Below are positions 26,010-33,600 of a stretch of 43,597 nt of DNA, in pieces (position 1 is the first letter of the stretch; each line of letters starts with the position of its first letter). The stretch covers positions 1-43,597 of the forward strand of contig JADFXF010000009.1 in NCBI GenBank assembly GCA_015233685.1. The letters run 5' to 3'. This stretch comes from Nitrospirota bacterium. Lineage in GTDB: Bacteria; Nitrospirota; Thermodesulfovibrionia; Thermodesulfovibrionales; Magnetobacteriaceae. Both the position numbers and the translations under genes were made by a program. The notes under the pieces are model-generated. The model did not search any database. It had not been told where the DNA came from and saw only the letters and a program-made list of their open reading frames with translations.

Positions 26010-28108
26010 CCACAAAGAGAAATGAGATAAGGGGCGTTGTGGCCGCCTTGTTTGCCGTCTTTTGCGCCGTGAGCCTGTTTTCGTATGATAAATGGGACCC
26101 GTCACCGTTTACGTACACAGACCTTCAAGCGCGAAACTATGCCGGTGTTGTAGGGGCGTACTTCTCTGACACGGCGTTTTCGCTCATTGGGACGTCCGCG
26201 TTTATGATACCGCTGACGGCGTTCATTTATGGGATAAGACGGTTGCTGGGGGCCAGAAAAAGGGCTGAGAATGTCATGGGGATGCTGATGTTCCTTGTAT
26301 CTCTGTCTATGGTGCTGGCGCTTTCCTCATGGGCATTTGAAACGAATATTATAAAGGGAGGACTTGCCGGGTCTGCCATCACCCACATACTGGATAGGTT
26401 TTTTTCTACTGTGGGGGCCTTTTTGATAAGCCTTGCCGCCCTGTTTACGTCAATCATGCTGATGCTTCCACTTAAGTCGTCGTTACTCATGCGAAGGGCT
26501 GAACAGATTATCCCTGATACGCCGTCTGACAGTCCGGTTATCAGCAAGACTGAAACCGCCCCCGTAACAGACCCTGTAATAGACGGGCAGACGGAGGAGG
26601 AGCCGCACCAGGAGCTTAAAATAATCACCCATACACCAGAAGATGTCCCCCACGAAGAGCTGCCCCCTGAAATAGAAAAAAGAGAATTCAGGCTACCCTC
26701 CGCCGACTCTGTAAATGGCCCGTACGCACTGCCCGGCGTAGGGCTGTTAAGTGCGGCACAGGGGCAAAACAAGGAAACTTCAAAGGAGGAGCTGCAAAGG
26801 GCGGCCACAATTTTACGGGAAAAACTGTCCGACTTCGGCGTCGAGGGAAAGATTTCTCAGGCACACCCCGGACCGGTAATCACCATGTATGAGTTTGAGC
26901 CTGCACCGGGTGTAAAAATCAGCAAGGTAGTGGCACTCTCAGACGACCTTGGCCGCGCCATGGGTGGGATAAAGGTCAGGGTATCCCTAATCCCCGGCAA
27001 GACGCCCATAGGCATAGAAGTCCCCAACGAGCACAGAAACATCGTAAGCCTCAAGGAAATCATAGCGTCAGATAAGTTCACAAAGAAAGGCTCGCTGCTC
27101 ACACTGTCCCTCGGCAAGGACATCTACGGCAACCCCATAGTAGAGGACCTTGCGCGAATGCCCCATCTGCTGGTTGCAGGCACGACCGGCTCCGGAAAGA
27201 GTGTGGCGGTCAACTCCATGGTTATGAGTATTTTATATAAGGCCAAGCCCACAGAGGTCAGGATGTTGATGATAGACCCGAAACTCCTTGAGCTGTCCAT
27301 ATACGAGGGGATACCGCATCTGGTTTCAAACGTTATTACCAATCCAAAGGAGGCATCTGAGGCCTTAAAAAAGATGCTCATCGAAATGGAGAGGCGTTAC
27401 AGGCTGATAGCCGAGCAGGGGGCAAGGAACATTGATATGTTCAACGCCTCCGTCGCCGAAGAGGACAGGCTGCCCTATATAGTGATAATCATAGATGAGC
27501 TGGCGGATTTAATGTTCACGGCGGCCAAAAACGTGGAGGATTCAATAGTGCGTCTGGCGCAGATGGCAAGGGCGGCGGGAATGCACCTGATTGTGGCCAC
27601 GCAGCGCCCTTCGGTTGATGTCATAACGGGCATAATCAAGGCCAATTTCCCATCAAGAATAGCCTTCATGGTATCATCCAAGGTGGACTCAAGGACAATC
27701 CTGGACACGCACGGGGCGGAAAAACTATTAGGGCGCGGCGACATGCTGGTACTAAGTCCGGGCGCAAAGATTCAAAGGGTCCACGGCGCGTTCGTCACAG
27801 AAGAGGAAATAAAGGCGGTGGTTGACCATGCTAAGGCACAGGGCAGCCCGGACTATACATTTTTTGACTCATTGGTTGTGGAGGAGACCACCGCCTCCGA
27901 TGATGGCTCATCTGGTGAAAAGGACGAGATTTATAGCGACGTCATAAAGTATGCCCGTGAAGTGGGCGAGGTCTCCATCTCTTCAATACAGCGGCGTTTT
28001 AAGATAGGATATAACCGTGCGGCAAGGATTGTGGAAATAATGGAGGGCGACGGCCTCATAGGTCCGACAAAGGGGGCAGGCAAACCCCGCAACTTCGTCT
28101 CAGACTAA
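25994..28108 (+). CDS. ftsK: DNA translocase FtsK
   Basis: This 704-aa septal DNA pump moves chromosomes to dif during division. Four membrane segments lie in the first 165 residues. A short acidic linker covers about 170-250, much shorter than in E. coli. The motor domain has Walker A GTTGSGKS near residue 396 and IIIDELADLM near 497. A C-terminal gamma winged helix (about 635-700, ISSIQRRFKIGYNRAARIVE) reads KOPS-type sites. The ATG is inside the uppP 3' end, giving a 16-nt overlap. Confidence 0.96.
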   Translation: MAEVVTTKRNEIRGVVAALFAVFCAVSLFSYDKWDPSPFTYTDLQARNYAGVVGAYFSDTAFSLIGTSAFMIPLTAFIYGIRRLLGARKRAENVMGMLMFLVSLSMVLALSSWAFETNIIKGGLAGSAITHILDRFFSTVGAFLISLAALFTSIMLMLPLKSSLLMRRAEQIIPDTPSDSPVISKTETAPVTDPVIDGQTEEEPHQELKIITHTPEDVPHEELPPEIEKREFRLPSADSVNGPYALPGVGLLSAAQGQNKETSKEELQRAATILREKLSDFGVEGKISQAHPGPVITMYEFEPAPGVKISKVVALSDDLGRAMGGIKVRVSLIPGKTPIGIEVPNEHRNIVSLKEIIASDKFTKKGSLLTLSLGKDIYGNPIVEDLARMPHLLVAGTTGSGKSVAVNSMVMSILYKAKPTEVRMLMIDPKLLELSIYEGIPHLVSNVITNPKEASEALKKMLIEMERRYRLIAEQGARNIDMFNASVAEEDRLPYIVIIIDELADLMFTAAKNVEDSIVRLAQMARAAGMHLIVATQRPSVDVITGIIKANFPSRIAFMVSSKVDSRTILDTHGAEKLLGRGDMLVLSPGAKIQRVHGAFVTEEEIKAVVDHAKAQGSPDYTFFDSLVVEETTASDDGSSGEKDEIYSDVIKYAREVGEVSISSIQRRFKIGYNRAARIVEIMEGDGLIGPTKGAGKPRNFVSD

Positions 28109-28123
28109 ACACCCGCCGCGCAT

Positions 28124-28153
28124 TTGTTTAAGCGCTAGCTCTTAATATATAAT
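28124..28153 (+). promoter_or_regulatory. Promoter with an 18-bp near-palindrome in its spacer
   Basis: TTGTTT (28124-28129) and a perfect TATAAT (28148-28153) are 18 nt apart. The sequence TTAAGCGCTAGCTCTTAA (28128-28145) fills the spacer and is self-complementary in 8 of 9 pairs. The start codon of the Crp/Fnr-type regulator follows 9 nt after the -10. An operator here would block polymerase, so autoregulation is likely. Confidence 0.6.
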
Positions 28154-28162
28154 ATTCTCATA

Positions 28163-29032
28163 ATGCGTCTATCAGGAATCAATAAGCGTAATAAGATGAT
28201 AGCCGTTCGCGTCAACTCAAAGGAGTATGAGCTTATAAGGCGAAATGCAGGCGAACTGGACGTTGCGTCTTACGTAAGGGCGGCAGCCCTTGAAAAACCT
28301 CCGCCAGAAATCGAAAAAACACCGCCTGCGATACCATCTGCAGACATCGAAAGATATATTGAATCCCTGCGGGGCATAGAGCTGTTAGCCGCCCTGCCTG
28401 ATAGTGGCCTTGCGGCGGTTTATAATAAGATAAAGATTAAGAAGTATAAAAAAAATGACCTCGTCTTCTTGCAGGAAGCCCCAAATAGCTATGTTTACTT
28501 CATACTAAGCGGCAGCGTCAGGATAACGCAATTGTCTGAGGAAGGCAAGGAAATCGTCATCGCTATTCATCGGGCGGGCAGCTTCTTTGGCGAGATGTCG
28601 CTCATTGACGGCAGATCGGTGTCTGCCAATGTATATTCCGCCGAGCGCTCAACAATCGGGCTGCTAACCAGAGAGGACTTCTTCTCTTTACTCTATGACA
28701 GAAAAGAAGTCCTGCAAAGTTTATTAAAGATATTGTGCCAAAGGATTCGCTCATCCAACGAAAAAATAGAGATTCTGAACTCCAATAACGCCTCACAAAG
28801 GATAAAGATACTGTTTATCATGCTGTCAAAAAAATATGGCATAGAGACAAATAATGGCATTCACTTAAACCTCAGATTATCCCACCAGGACATCGCAAAC
28901 CTTACCGGAATGGTACGCGAGACAGTAACCCGAACCCTGAGCAAGTGGACAAAAAACGGTGATATATCCCTGTCCGCTAAGAAATTCATCCACTTAAACA
29001 ACAGTTTTTTTGAGGAATATCCCAACATGTGA
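28163..29032 (+). CDS. Crp/Fnr-type regulator with N-terminal ribbon-helix-helix domain
   Basis: This 289-aa regulator has three parts. Residues 12-44 (MIAVRVNSKEYELIRRNAG, then LDVASYVRAAAL) match the ribbon-helix-helix fold of MobC/Arc-type DNA-binding proteins. After a Pro-rich linker, residues 75-185 form a cyclic-nucleotide-type beta barrel (FGEMSLIDG), in which the usual RSA of cAMP binders reads VSA at 153-155. Residues 238-262 form the Crp HTH (SHQDIANLTGMVRETVTRTL). Ordinary Crp/Fnr proteins are about 220-240 aa and lack the first domain. If the ATG at 28196 were used, the RHH strand would still be complete. The ligand and targets are unknown. Confidence 0.85.
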   Translation: MRLSGINKRNKMIAVRVNSKEYELIRRNAGELDVASYVRAAALEKPPPEIEKTPPAIPSADIERYIESLRGIELLAALPDSGLAAVYNKIKIKKYKKNDLVFLQEAPNSYVYFILSGSVRITQLSEEGKEIVIAIHRAGSFFGEMSLIDGRSVSANVYSAERSTIGLLTREDFFSLLYDRKEVLQSLLKILCQRIRSSNEKIEILNSNNASQRIKILFIMLSKKYGIETNNGIHLNLRLSHQDIANLTGMVRETVTRTLSKWTKNGDISLSAKKFIHLNNSFFEEYPNM

Positions 29033-29060
29033 TTCAAAACACATGTACCGCCCCTCTTTT
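29025..29060 (+). terminator. Terminator-like hairpin at the regulator stop codon
   Basis: ACATGTG (29025-29031) and CACATGT (29040-29046) form a perfect 7-bp stem with an 8-nt loop, followed by CCCCTCTTTTTG. The stem overlaps the stop codon. A GTTAAC-ATG-GTTAAC symmetric element follows at 29080-29094, before the next gene. Confidence 0.55.
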
Positions 29061-29127
29061 TGATTTATGATAAGACTAAGTTAACATGGTTAACGAGACA
29101 AAGTTGAGAAAGAAGGAGAACGGGAAA

Positions 29128-29691
29128 ATGAAAGCAAAAAATTATGTTTTGACAGTGCTAATGGCGGCAAGTTTGTTAATCTCAGGGCAGCACCTTTATG
29201 CTAACGGAGAGCCACCGCCACCCCCTCCCGGACATATCCTGGTGGTTGGCAGTGACGGCACGGCATATGCGGCATCACATGCTGCGGCGGCGCAGACAAC
29301 GGCTACCCCCACCACCTCCATCGTCGCGATTACATCGGCAGGTGACAAAAAGTCCATTTCGGTTGCCGGCAGGGTCGAACATCTCGCACTTGGACTAGAC
29401 AGCTCATCCAACGCGGTGCTTGCGGCTGTTGCCGAAAAACGCGCCACAGCCAATAAAGAAGGAGATAATGCAACGACGGAGTTGTACCTTGTATCTCTGC
29501 CGTTTAGCCAAAACGCCACACCGGTATCAGTCAACTTAAAGGGAATAAACGCATCTAAACCGAGGGTCGTAAATGGCAACGCCTATATTGCCACGGACAT
29601 TGCCTCCGACAATGTCACCAGAGGCGGCGTCTCCTCATATTTGTATGTCGTCAGCCTAAAGGGCGCGATAATCTCACAGACCGAGTATTAG
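29128..29691 (+). CDS. Small secreted protein, proline-rich after signal peptide
   Basis: This 187-aa protein has a clear signal peptide (MKAKNYVLTVLMAASLLISG, cleavage near HLYA). A run of six prolines follows (EPPPPPPGH). The rest looks like beta strands (ILVVGSDGTAY, YIATDIASD, YLYVVSLKGA), possibly a partial beta-propeller. No family is recognised. Four N-x-S/T sequons are present (N114, N129, N141, N162). The ATG at 29128 is preferred to the one at 29086 because AAGGAG sits 9 nt upstream and the signal peptide then starts properly. It follows the RHH-Crp regulator and may be its target. Confidence 0.7.
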   Translation: MKAKNYVLTVLMAASLLISGQHLYANGEPPPPPPGHILVVGSDGTAYAASHAAAAQTTATPTTSIVAITSAGDKKSISVAGRVEHLALGLDSSSNAVLAAVAEKRATANKEGDNATTELYLVSLPFSQNATPVSVNLKGINASKPRVVNGNAYIATDIASDNVTRGGVSSYLYVVSLKGAIISQTEY

Positions 29692-29711
29692 GCAGGGCGG
29701 GAAGAGATAAA

Positions 29712-29793
29712 GGGATTAAAGACGAAGGGGGGTAACCCCCCTTCACCCGTATTTTCCACATGTTTTGTCTATTGCGTTTGGGCTGTCAGCCCC
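29712..29793. repeat. Dispersed two-hairpin repeat, copy A
   Basis: Stem one is GAAGGGGGG, loop TAA, CCCCCCTTC (29724-29744). Stem two is GGGCT, loop GTC, AGCCC (29780-29792). The whole block aligns with the block at 37290-37374, including GATTAA before the first stem, TTCACCC after it, and TTTGTCT and TTTGGGCTG before the second. It sits between the secreted-protein gene and the convergent GT2 gene, and its second stem overlaps the GT2 stop codon. It could also end both transcripts. Confidence 0.7.
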
Positions 29794-30547
29794 GCTTAAT
29801 CTTACCGCTGTTGTCAAAGATTTGATAGCGGGTAATTCCATGTTTTTGGATGGCATATTTCAGCGACGCCGCGATGACACCAAGTCCGTACTTGACGCTT
29901 CGCGAGAAATTAATAGAGGATGCCTCGTCAAAGTACTTGGTCGGACAGCTTATCTCGCCAATTTTAAAGCCGAAGTGTAACGCCTGCACTATGATTTCAT
30001 TGTCAAAAATGAAGTCGTCAGAGTTGTTCTCAAATGGAATCGTCTCAAGCAGTTGACGGCTAAAGGCACGGAAGCCGGTGTGGTACTCTGAGAGTTTTAC
30101 ACCAAGCAGCCAGTTCTCAAACATTGTCAGAAATCTGTTGGATATGTATTTGTAAATCGGCATCCCGCCCTTAATTGCAGTGCCGCCAAGTATCCTTGAG
30201 CCGAGCACAAGGTCATAGTGCCCGGAGACAATCATGGACGCAATCGCGGTAACCAGCCTTGGCGAATACTGGTAGTCAGGATGGAGCATGACGACAATAT
30301 CAGCGCCCCCCTGCAGCGCCGTCTGGTAACATGTCTTTTGGTTCCCCCCATAGCCCTTGTTTTTTTCATGGACGATTGTCCTAAGTCCAAGTCCCCTCGC
30401 AACGGCTGTTGTGTCATCACGCGAGGCGTCATCCACAACAATGACCTCGTCAACATATTCGTGCGGCACCTCGCCATAAGTCATCTCAAGGGTCTTCCCC
30501 GCGTTATATGCCGGCATCACCACGGCTATTTTCTTATTTAGTATCAT
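29786..30547 (-). CDS. Glycosyltransferase family 2 (dolichol-phosphate-mannose-synthase-like)
   Basis: This 253-aa GT-A enzyme probably transfers a sugar from a nucleotide donor to a lipid or glycan acceptor at the cytoplasmic face. The N-terminal nucleotide site is AVVMPAYNAG and VVDDASRDDT. The metal motif is HPDYQYSP near residue 95. EYHTGFRAFS and DFIFDNEI are typical of the polyprenyl-phosphate mannosyl/glucosyltransferase subgroup. It lacks the C-terminal membrane helices of some relatives. It overlaps the upstream methyltransferase gene by 14 nt. Confidence 0.88.
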   Translation of the reverse strand: MILNKKIAVVMPAYNAGKTLEMTYGEVPHEYVDEVIVVDDASRDDTTAVARGLGLRTIVHEKNKGYGGNQKTCYQTALQGGADIVVMLHPDYQYSPRLVTAIASMIVSGHYDLVLGSRILGGTAIKGGMPIYKYISNRFLTMFENWLLGVKLSEYHTGFRAFSRQLLETIPFENNSDDFIFDNEIIVQALHFGFKIGEISCPTKYFDEASSINFSRSVKYGLGVIAASLKYAIQKHGITRYQIFDNSGKIKRG

Positions 30548-31526
30548 CTGGCCTTGCCTTTAATGCGAAAACCTCCACAATGCCGCCCCGCCCGGCAATA
30601 TATGACTCAAACAGCGATAAAACCATTGACAAAGAAGTATATAACGGCACGAGAAGTAATATCAACAAGAGGTCTTTTTTGCTCGCCGCAATAATGGCGT
30701 CTATCCCCTTTCTGGGCGCTTTCAAAAACGTATAGAGCATGTTTTTCTCCACGCCGGAAATATTCAGTAAGGTTTGAAGCCAGCCAAAAGGGGAATACTC
30801 AAGATCAAAGTGTCTCTTCCTGACAATATCAAAAGATGCCGCACTCAATAAAGAAGATATCCCCTTGTCGGTAAAATGATGCAGATGATAAGGGACGTCC
30901 AGGTGAAACCAGTTTTTTCTTCCAGCCCAGGACTGAATACCGTCTAAGTTGGGAACCGCGACGACCAGAAGCCCACCGTCCTTTAGAAGCCTGTGGCAGC
31001 TCTGAATCAATTCCTTAGGATTTGCAATGTGCTCAAGGACATGGTTTAAGGTTATTACATCAAAGGACGCCGGGTCAAATTTCCATGTATGCGGCTCCCC
31101 CGATATGACCTCTATCCCATAGTAAGACGCAGCGTTAGAGGCCGTCGCCTCATCAAACTCCACGCCCGCAACTTCCCAGCCCGCGTCTTTCATTACGTTG
31201 AGAAAAAGCCCCCTGCCACAGCCTATATCGAGGATTCTGCCGGCCCTGACATATTTTTTTATCCTGTTTTTTCGCAAATGCCTGAAATACAAGATAAAGT
31301 TTTCTACAAATGGTATAAACCTCTTGCCGGTCTTCTCCCTGTATCCACCAATAGCGTAGAGCTTTATTAAGTCTTCGTGCGTGGGGACGGGGGTGGTTAC
31401 GCCAACACCGCAGTGGCGGCAGTAGAACACGTCATAGGTATCAAATTCACCCACTATTGATTCGATTAGTAAATCGCCTGCGTCGCCGCCGCATATCTTA
31501 CAAAGCGCTTGTCCTTTACTTTTCAT
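30534..31526 (-). CDS. SAM-dependent methyltransferase with N-terminal zinc finger
   Basis: This 330-aa protein starts with a four-cysteine zinc knuckle (CKICGG, then CRHCGVG) followed by a class I methyltransferase core. SAM motif I is ILDIGCGRGLFL near residue 100, and LNHVLEHI is motif post-II. This layout is common in polysaccharide and surface-glycan clusters. A hydrophobic segment near the C-terminus (LLLILLLVPLYTSLSMVLSL) suggests membrane association. The ATG at 31526 is preferred over 31610 because a promoter ends 9 nt before it; no ribosome binding site is visible. It overlaps the GT2 gene by 14 nt, giving a two-gene unit. Confidence 0.82.
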   Translation of the reverse strand: MKSKGQALCKICGGDAGDLLIESIVGEFDTYDVFYCRHCGVGVTTPVPTHEDLIKLYAIGGYREKTGKRFIPFVENFILYFRHLRKNRIKKYVRAGRILDIGCGRGLFLNVMKDAGWEVAGVEFDEATASNAASYYGIEVISGEPHTWKFDPASFDVITLNHVLEHIANPKELIQSCHRLLKDGGLLVVAVPNLDGIQSWAGRKNWFHLDVPYHLHHFTDKGISSLLSAASFDIVRKRHFDLEYSPFGWLQTLLNISGVEKNMLYTFLKAPRKGIDAIIAASKKDLLLILLLVPLYTSLSMVLSLFESYIAGRGGIVEVFALKARPDDTK

Positions 31527-31535
31527 TGAGCACGT

Positions 31536-31565
31536 ATTGTAATGAAGGGCGCGCGCGTGTGTCAA
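31536..31565 (-). promoter_or_regulatory. Consensus promoter predicting a leaderless methyltransferase mRNA
   Basis: On the minus strand a perfect TTGACA (31565-31560) is followed after 18 nt by TACAAT (31541-31536). The ATG is 9 nt further on, so transcription should start within a few bases of it. The promoter overlaps the stop codon of the acylphosphatase gene. Confidence 0.7.
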
Positions 31566-31843
31566 TATGTGATAGAAAAAGGGGCGGCGCTGCCAGTGTA
31601 ATCCTCCCATTTAATTGAGATATTGGTGACAAGGCTGCCGGGTGGGCCTTTGTAACAGTTGGCTATCACAATGCTTACGTCTTTTTTATCGCCTTCAAGG
31701 ACTGCCTCGACATCGCCGTTGTAGAGATTTTTGACCCACCCCCTGACGTCTGACCGCCGGGCTATGTCCCTCACAAACGCCCTGAAACAAACCCCCTGAA
31801 CGCGGCCCTCTATTGTTAAATGTGCCCTTATCTTCCCTTCCAT
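31562..31843 (-). CDS. acyP: Acylphosphatase
   Basis: This 93-aa enzyme hydrolyses acyl phosphates such as acetyl or carbamoyl phosphate. The signature GRVQGVCFRAFVRDIA (residues 13-28) carries the catalytic Arg, and GWVKNLYNGDVEAVLEG carries the catalytic Asn. Starting at 31843 gives the normal family length; an upstream ATG at 31906 would add an unrelated tail. No ribosome site precedes it. TTGCCC and TATTCT lie 18 nt apart with 7 nt to the ATG, so a leaderless mRNA is possible. Confidence 0.93.
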   Translation of the reverse strand: MEGKIRAHLTIEGRVQGVCFRAFVRDIARRSDVRGWVKNLYNGDVEAVLEGDKKDVSIVIANCYKGPPGSLVTNISIKWEDYTGSAAPFSITY

Positions 31844-32042
31844 ATGCAAGAGAATATCATAAAGTGTTTCAGTGGGGCAAGCGCAGCCACTGCCGCATCG
31901 TGGCATAAATACTAAAATGCGGTAATAGAAGTAAGTGTCATCGTGTTGTCTAAGCCACCCCTACCCACCCTAAGTAAAAATGCGGGTTTACGGGCTATCA
32001 GAACAGATACATTGGACAAAAGGGGACATTTTGTCTATTGTA

Positions 32043-32092
32043 GTTTCAAGTTAGGCGGCCTATTGGCCGCTGACACTACATTGAAACTCAAA
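32043..32092. repeat. Flanking repeat copy 1 (hairpin-forming)
   Basis: The core GCGGCC, loop TATT, GGCCGC is enclosed by GTTA/TGAC and then by AGTTTCAA/TTGAAACT, making a long imperfect stem. About 46 bp are some 80% identical to the block at 32410-32454, in the same orientation. A GACAAAA/TTTTGTC hairpin precedes it at 32015-32035. The gap 31844-32130 contains no convincing gene. Confidence 0.55.
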
Positions 32093-32130
32093 GACACAGC
32101 CAATCTATCCACCATCGCTTCAATCTCATA

Positions 32131-32382
32131 TTACCCAAATAAAGATTTTGGAAAGCAAGGTTGACAGATAGAAATAGTTTTTCCTGTGTAAAATGCTGCC
32201 TCTATTGCATCTTTTACACTATAGTAGGGGCCTAACGCCCGACCATTTCCGCTTGTCATAGCATCAATTCTATCTTGATGAGTCCAGTGAGCAAGATCCA
32301 TTTCCCCTTGACTAGTTACTTCAAAGCGATGGATCGTTGCAGAGTTATTAGGCTTGTTTTCGTTAACATAATAAACATCCAT
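32131..32382 (-). CDS. 83-aa hypothetical protein between direct repeats
   Basis: This small protein begins MDVYYVNENKPNN and ends with a CQPC motif (KTISICQPCFPKS). GPYYSVKDAIEAAFYTG in the middle looks like a strand-helix pair. The N-terminus and the final cysteines loosely recall short YYVN...CxxC proteins that tag along with mobile regions; I do not claim a family. The ATG at 32382 is preceded by AAGGAGG at 10 nt, a strong ribosome site. The gene is flanked on both sides by an imperfect 46-bp direct repeat, as if inserted as a cassette. Confidence 0.6.
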   Translation of the reverse strand: MDVYYVNENKPNNSATIHRFEVTSQGEMDLAHWTHQDRIDAMTSGNGRALGPYYSVKDAIEAAFYTGKTISICQPCFPKSLFG

Positions 32383-32409
32383 AATAAAGTCCTCCTTATT
32401 TATACCTAA

Positions 32410-32454
32410 CAAGTTAAGCGGCCTACGGCAGCTGACACTATATTGATATTCAAA
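32410..32454. repeat. Flanking repeat copy 2
   Basis: This block repeats the sequence around 32047-32092 (AAGTTARGCGGCCTA, then CAGCTGACACTATATTG in this copy). Its inner stem is less perfect. It lies 28 nt upstream of the 83-aa gene start. The remaining gap up to 32565 is AT-rich and holds nothing I recognise. Confidence 0.5.
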
Positions 32455-32565
32455 TACCAGAATCTATTCTACCATACAGAAATATAAAAACCATACAGAA
32501 CATTAGACAATTAGGATTCGTGAGTCTGATGCTTGGTAAATTACTCATTTGTCTACAACTTAGCA

Positions 32566-33459
32566 TTACACGATTACGATTTCTTCGCCTTCGGCAGCGG
32601 CTGTTATTTTAAGCCCCGTGTGGCCTGTTTCCTCGTAATACTTCCTCGTCTCTTCTACAATCTCGTCAATCTGCGCGTCCGTACGAGTAGGCTCGTGGTG
32701 GAACATCACAAGATGCTTTACGCCAGCCTTTATGGACATGTCAACCACCTGCAGGTTGGAGCTGTGTCCCCAGCCGATTTTCGACGGGTACTCAGAGTGT
32801 TTGTATTGCGCGTCGGCAATAAGTAAGTCACAGTCTCTTACGAATTCGACATTTCTATCGTTTTGCTCCTGGACAATCATCGCTATCTCGGCTGTCTCGG
32901 CCTCGTCCATTGCGGCACTGGCCATAAAATTATAGTACGGCTCGTTGTCCCCTGTGTAAACAACGCTCTTACTGCCCTCTGTAACCCTGTATGCAAAGCA
33001 CGTTACAGGGTGGTTGACGAGTTTGGAGCGGACTTTCAGGCTGCCTATTGAGACAGTCTCCTCTTTGAGGTCAAAATAGTTGATGCGCGCCTGCAGCTCA
33101 TCGGCGTTTACCGGGAAATACGAATAGACCATCTGCTGGGCCATTATCTCGCGTAGGCTTTTGTCAAAATGAGGTGGGCCATAGATATTAATTATATTCT
33201 TTGGTATATAGGCCGGAATAAAAAATGGAAATCCATGAATGTGGTCCCAGTGGGTGTGCGAAAGAAACAGGTGTACCTCCACCGGCGACATGCCCGCGAG
33301 CTTCTGGCCAACCATTCGTATGCCGGTGCCGGATTCAAAGATGACTATTGTGCCATCCTCCGCGTCAAGCTCTATACAGGCCGTATTCCCCCCATAGCGC
33401 ACCGTGTCCTTGCCCGGCGTCGGGATCGAACCCCGTACCCCCCAAAACTTCACTTTCAT
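32566..33459 (-). CDS. MBL-fold metal-dependent hydrolase (cyclic phosphodiesterase-like)
   Basis: This 297-aa protein has a beta-lactamase-fold dinuclear metal site. The motif SHTHWDHIHGFPF lies near residue 70, and VNHPVTCFAYRV, YTGDNEPYY and FHHEPTRTD supply later ligands. The N-terminus MKVKFWGVRGSIPTPG is typical of a subgroup annotated as cyclic-nucleotide or phosphoribosyl cyclic phosphodiesterases. The substrate is unknown. The ATG at 33459 is the natural start; longer versions add an unrelated hydrophobic tail. A TATTGT lies 6 nt before it and no ribosome site is seen. It is divergent from the oligosaccharyltransferase. Confidence 0.85.
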   Translation of the reverse strand: MKVKFWGVRGSIPTPGKDTVRYGGNTACIELDAEDGTIVIFESGTGIRMVGQKLAGMSPVEVHLFLSHTHWDHIHGFPFFIPAYIPKNIINIYGPPHFDKSLREIMAQQMVYSYFPVNADELQARINYFDLKEETVSIGSLKVRSKLVNHPVTCFAYRVTEGSKSVVYTGDNEPYYNFMASAAMDEAETAEIAMIVQEQNDRNVEFVRDCDLLIADAQYKHSEYPSKIGWGHSSNLQVVDMSIKAGVKHLVMFHHEPTRTDAQIDEIVEETRKYYEETGHTGLKITAAAEGEEIVIV

Positions 33460-33516
33460 GCGTATACAATACACTAAATGATAAAAAAAATACCACAATA
33501 AAAAAAATCACATAGC

Positions 33517-33544
33517 TTGACTTTTTGCCCGCCACTGCTATATG
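33517..33544 (+). promoter_or_regulatory. Promoter for the oligosaccharyltransferase gene
   Basis: TTGACT (33517-33522) and TATATG (33539-33544) are 16 nt apart, with TGC before the -10 as an extended element. The predicted leader is about 50 nt. Two A8 tracts lie just upstream in this AT-rich divergent region. Confidence 0.5.
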
Positions 33545-33600
33545 TTAGCTTCATATGGGAGTTGTATTCATAAGTCTCAGAGATATGGGTTGAATGTTCA

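Noticed and set aside
30534-31610. Longer start (31610) for the methyltransferase
   Set aside because: The extra 28 residues would run through the promoter and acylphosphatase 3' end and have no family similarity; the ATG at 31526 starts just before the zinc knuckle.
31943-32164. 73-codon plus-strand frame after the acylphosphatase gene
   Set aside because: It has no ribosome site, runs through the hairpin repeat and overlaps the better-supported 83-aa gene on the other strand. Its amino-acid pattern shows no protein-like features.
32043-32454. Integron attC sites around the 83-aa gene
   Set aside because: GTTAGGC and GTTAAGC occur, but they lie inside the hairpin instead of at its outer ends, and no RYYYAAC box is placed to make the paired R and L boxes. 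No integrase is present.
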